Shown here piece by piece: positions 14,450-14,753 of a DNA stretch of 14,753 bases (positions are counted from its first letter, which is position 1; every line of letters begins with the position of its first letter). The position numbers were made by a program, and so were the translations under genes. Below the pieces are notes generated by a model that was given only the letters and a program-made list of their open reading frames with translations, was not told the DNA's origin and made no database searches. This stretch comes from CAYUVF01 sp964448045 (GTDB taxonomy: Bacteria; Bacteroidota; Rhodothermia; Rhodothermales; Salinibacteraceae): positions 1 through 14,753 of the forward strand of contig CAYUVF010000074.1 of NCBI GenBank assembly GCA_964448045.1. Direction: 5' to 3'.

Positions 14450-14464
14450 TATCGGACACCGATA
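14450..14464. promoter_or_regulatory. Candidate PadR operator
   Basis: TATCGGACACCGATA is a perfect 6-bp inverted repeat with a 3-bp centre. It overlaps the last bases of the putative -10 box and the expected transcription start of the PadR-exchanger operon, the usual place for an autorepressor site. Assignment to PadR rests on position only. Confidence 0.5.
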
Positions 14465-14490
14465 GTAACCGGTGAGCTACCGACATGCAA
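14462..14490 (-). promoter_or_regulatory. Candidate promoter of the PadR-exchanger operon
   Basis: On the minus strand TTGCAT (14490-14485) and TACTAT (14467-14462) are 17 bases apart, a sigma70-like arrangement with weak -35 and fair -10. The start would be near 14455, about 45 nt before the PadR ATG. No TAnnTTTG box was found here. Confidence 0.4.
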
Positions 14491-14573
14491 CCGGACGGTG
14501 TTACCAAACAACCACGTCTGGGTGGCGGGATTATCAAGCGCTGCATTTGCACTCCGAAGGCGAGCCGGTACGG

Positions 14574-14753
14574 TTACGTATGTGATGGACAATCAGGCGC
14601 GATCTCGGAGCGATCGGTCTCGCTCGCCCTGAAAAACCGGATGCGTCCGTCCGGCGCGACCAGCCAGACCTCGTCGGCGCCGGCATCCCTGTAGAGGGCG
14701 CGCTTCTCGGCCAGTTCGTCCACCGTGTTCGACGCGCTCAGCACCTCCACGCA
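14574..14753 (-). CDS. Uma2-family protein (restriction endonuclease-like fold), C-terminal part
   Basis: The last 59 codons of a gene that enters from the right edge on the minus strand and ends with TAA. It starts inside CVEVLSASNT, followed by DELAEKRALYRDAGADEVWLV and GRIRFF, the well-known C-terminal half of Uma2 (DUF820) proteins: the E of VEVLS and the K of EKRALY belong to the nuclease-like active site (D...E-x-K type), and the last strand ends in a short tail. Uma2 proteins are very numerous in some bacteria, and their biological role is unclear. The N-terminal part, including the first catalytic residues, lies outside the window, so completeness cannot be judged. Confidence 0.85.
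   Translation of the reverse strand, partial: CVEVLSASNTVDELAEKRALYRDAGADEVWLVAPDGRIRFFRASETDRSEIAPDCPSHT

Overview
This GC-rich window carries ten complete protein genes, one unrecognised small gene and one partial gene at the right edge. It looks like chromosomal DNA from the Bacteroidota/Rhodothermota side of the bacteria (Salinibacter/Rhodothermus-like); this is inferred, not proven. The reasons are that most genes lack a Shine-Dalgarno sequence, two upstream regions hold a perfect TAnnTTTG element (the Bacteroidetes-type -7 box), one intergenic region holds a CTTGATC...GATCAAG/GTCCC...GGGAC palindrome of a kind I recall from Bacteroidetes intergenic DNA, and the large M14 peptidase has a layout common in that group. 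No rRNA, tRNA, CRISPR array or intact insertion sequence was seen.

Layout. 93-2148 (minus): an octaheme cytochrome c of the hydroxylamine oxidoreductase (HAO) superfamily, overlapping by 17 bp a downstream eight-helix membrane protein built from two repeated four-helix halves with matched histidines. 2149-2581: a shared upstream region with a candidate promoter and an 11-bp inverted repeat. 2582-3016 (plus): a small heat-shock protein with a strong RBS and a clear terminator. 3142-3882 (minus): a ZIP metal transporter. 4087-5547 (plus): aspartokinase, the first step of lysine/threonine/methionine synthesis. 5557-5937 (minus): an unknown small protein. 6204-8864 (plus): a secreted M14 zinc carboxypeptidase with a GATase-like C-terminal domain. 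8978-9889 (plus): a DapA-superfamily aldolase/lyase; the gap between these two is filled by a long imperfect hairpin. 9893-10744 (minus): an M15/extensin-like peptidase with a peptidoglycan-binding-like tail. 10828-12138 and 12167-12613 (minus): an APC amino acid permease and a DoxX-family protein, probably one operon. 12614-13098: gene-free DNA with palindromic repeats. 13099-14411 (minus): a PadR-type repressor overlapping by 4 bp a divergent CaCA cation exchanger, with a candidate operator on the promoter. 14574-14753 (minus): the C-terminal end of a Uma2-family protein.

Most genes are ordinary housekeeping or accessory functions. The part most likely to be a poorly described system is the octaheme cytochrome plus duplicated membrane protein. 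Its overlap, topology and four periplasm-facing histidines suggest a membrane-anchored quinol/multiheme electron-transfer module that uses no NapC/NrfH-type partner visible here.
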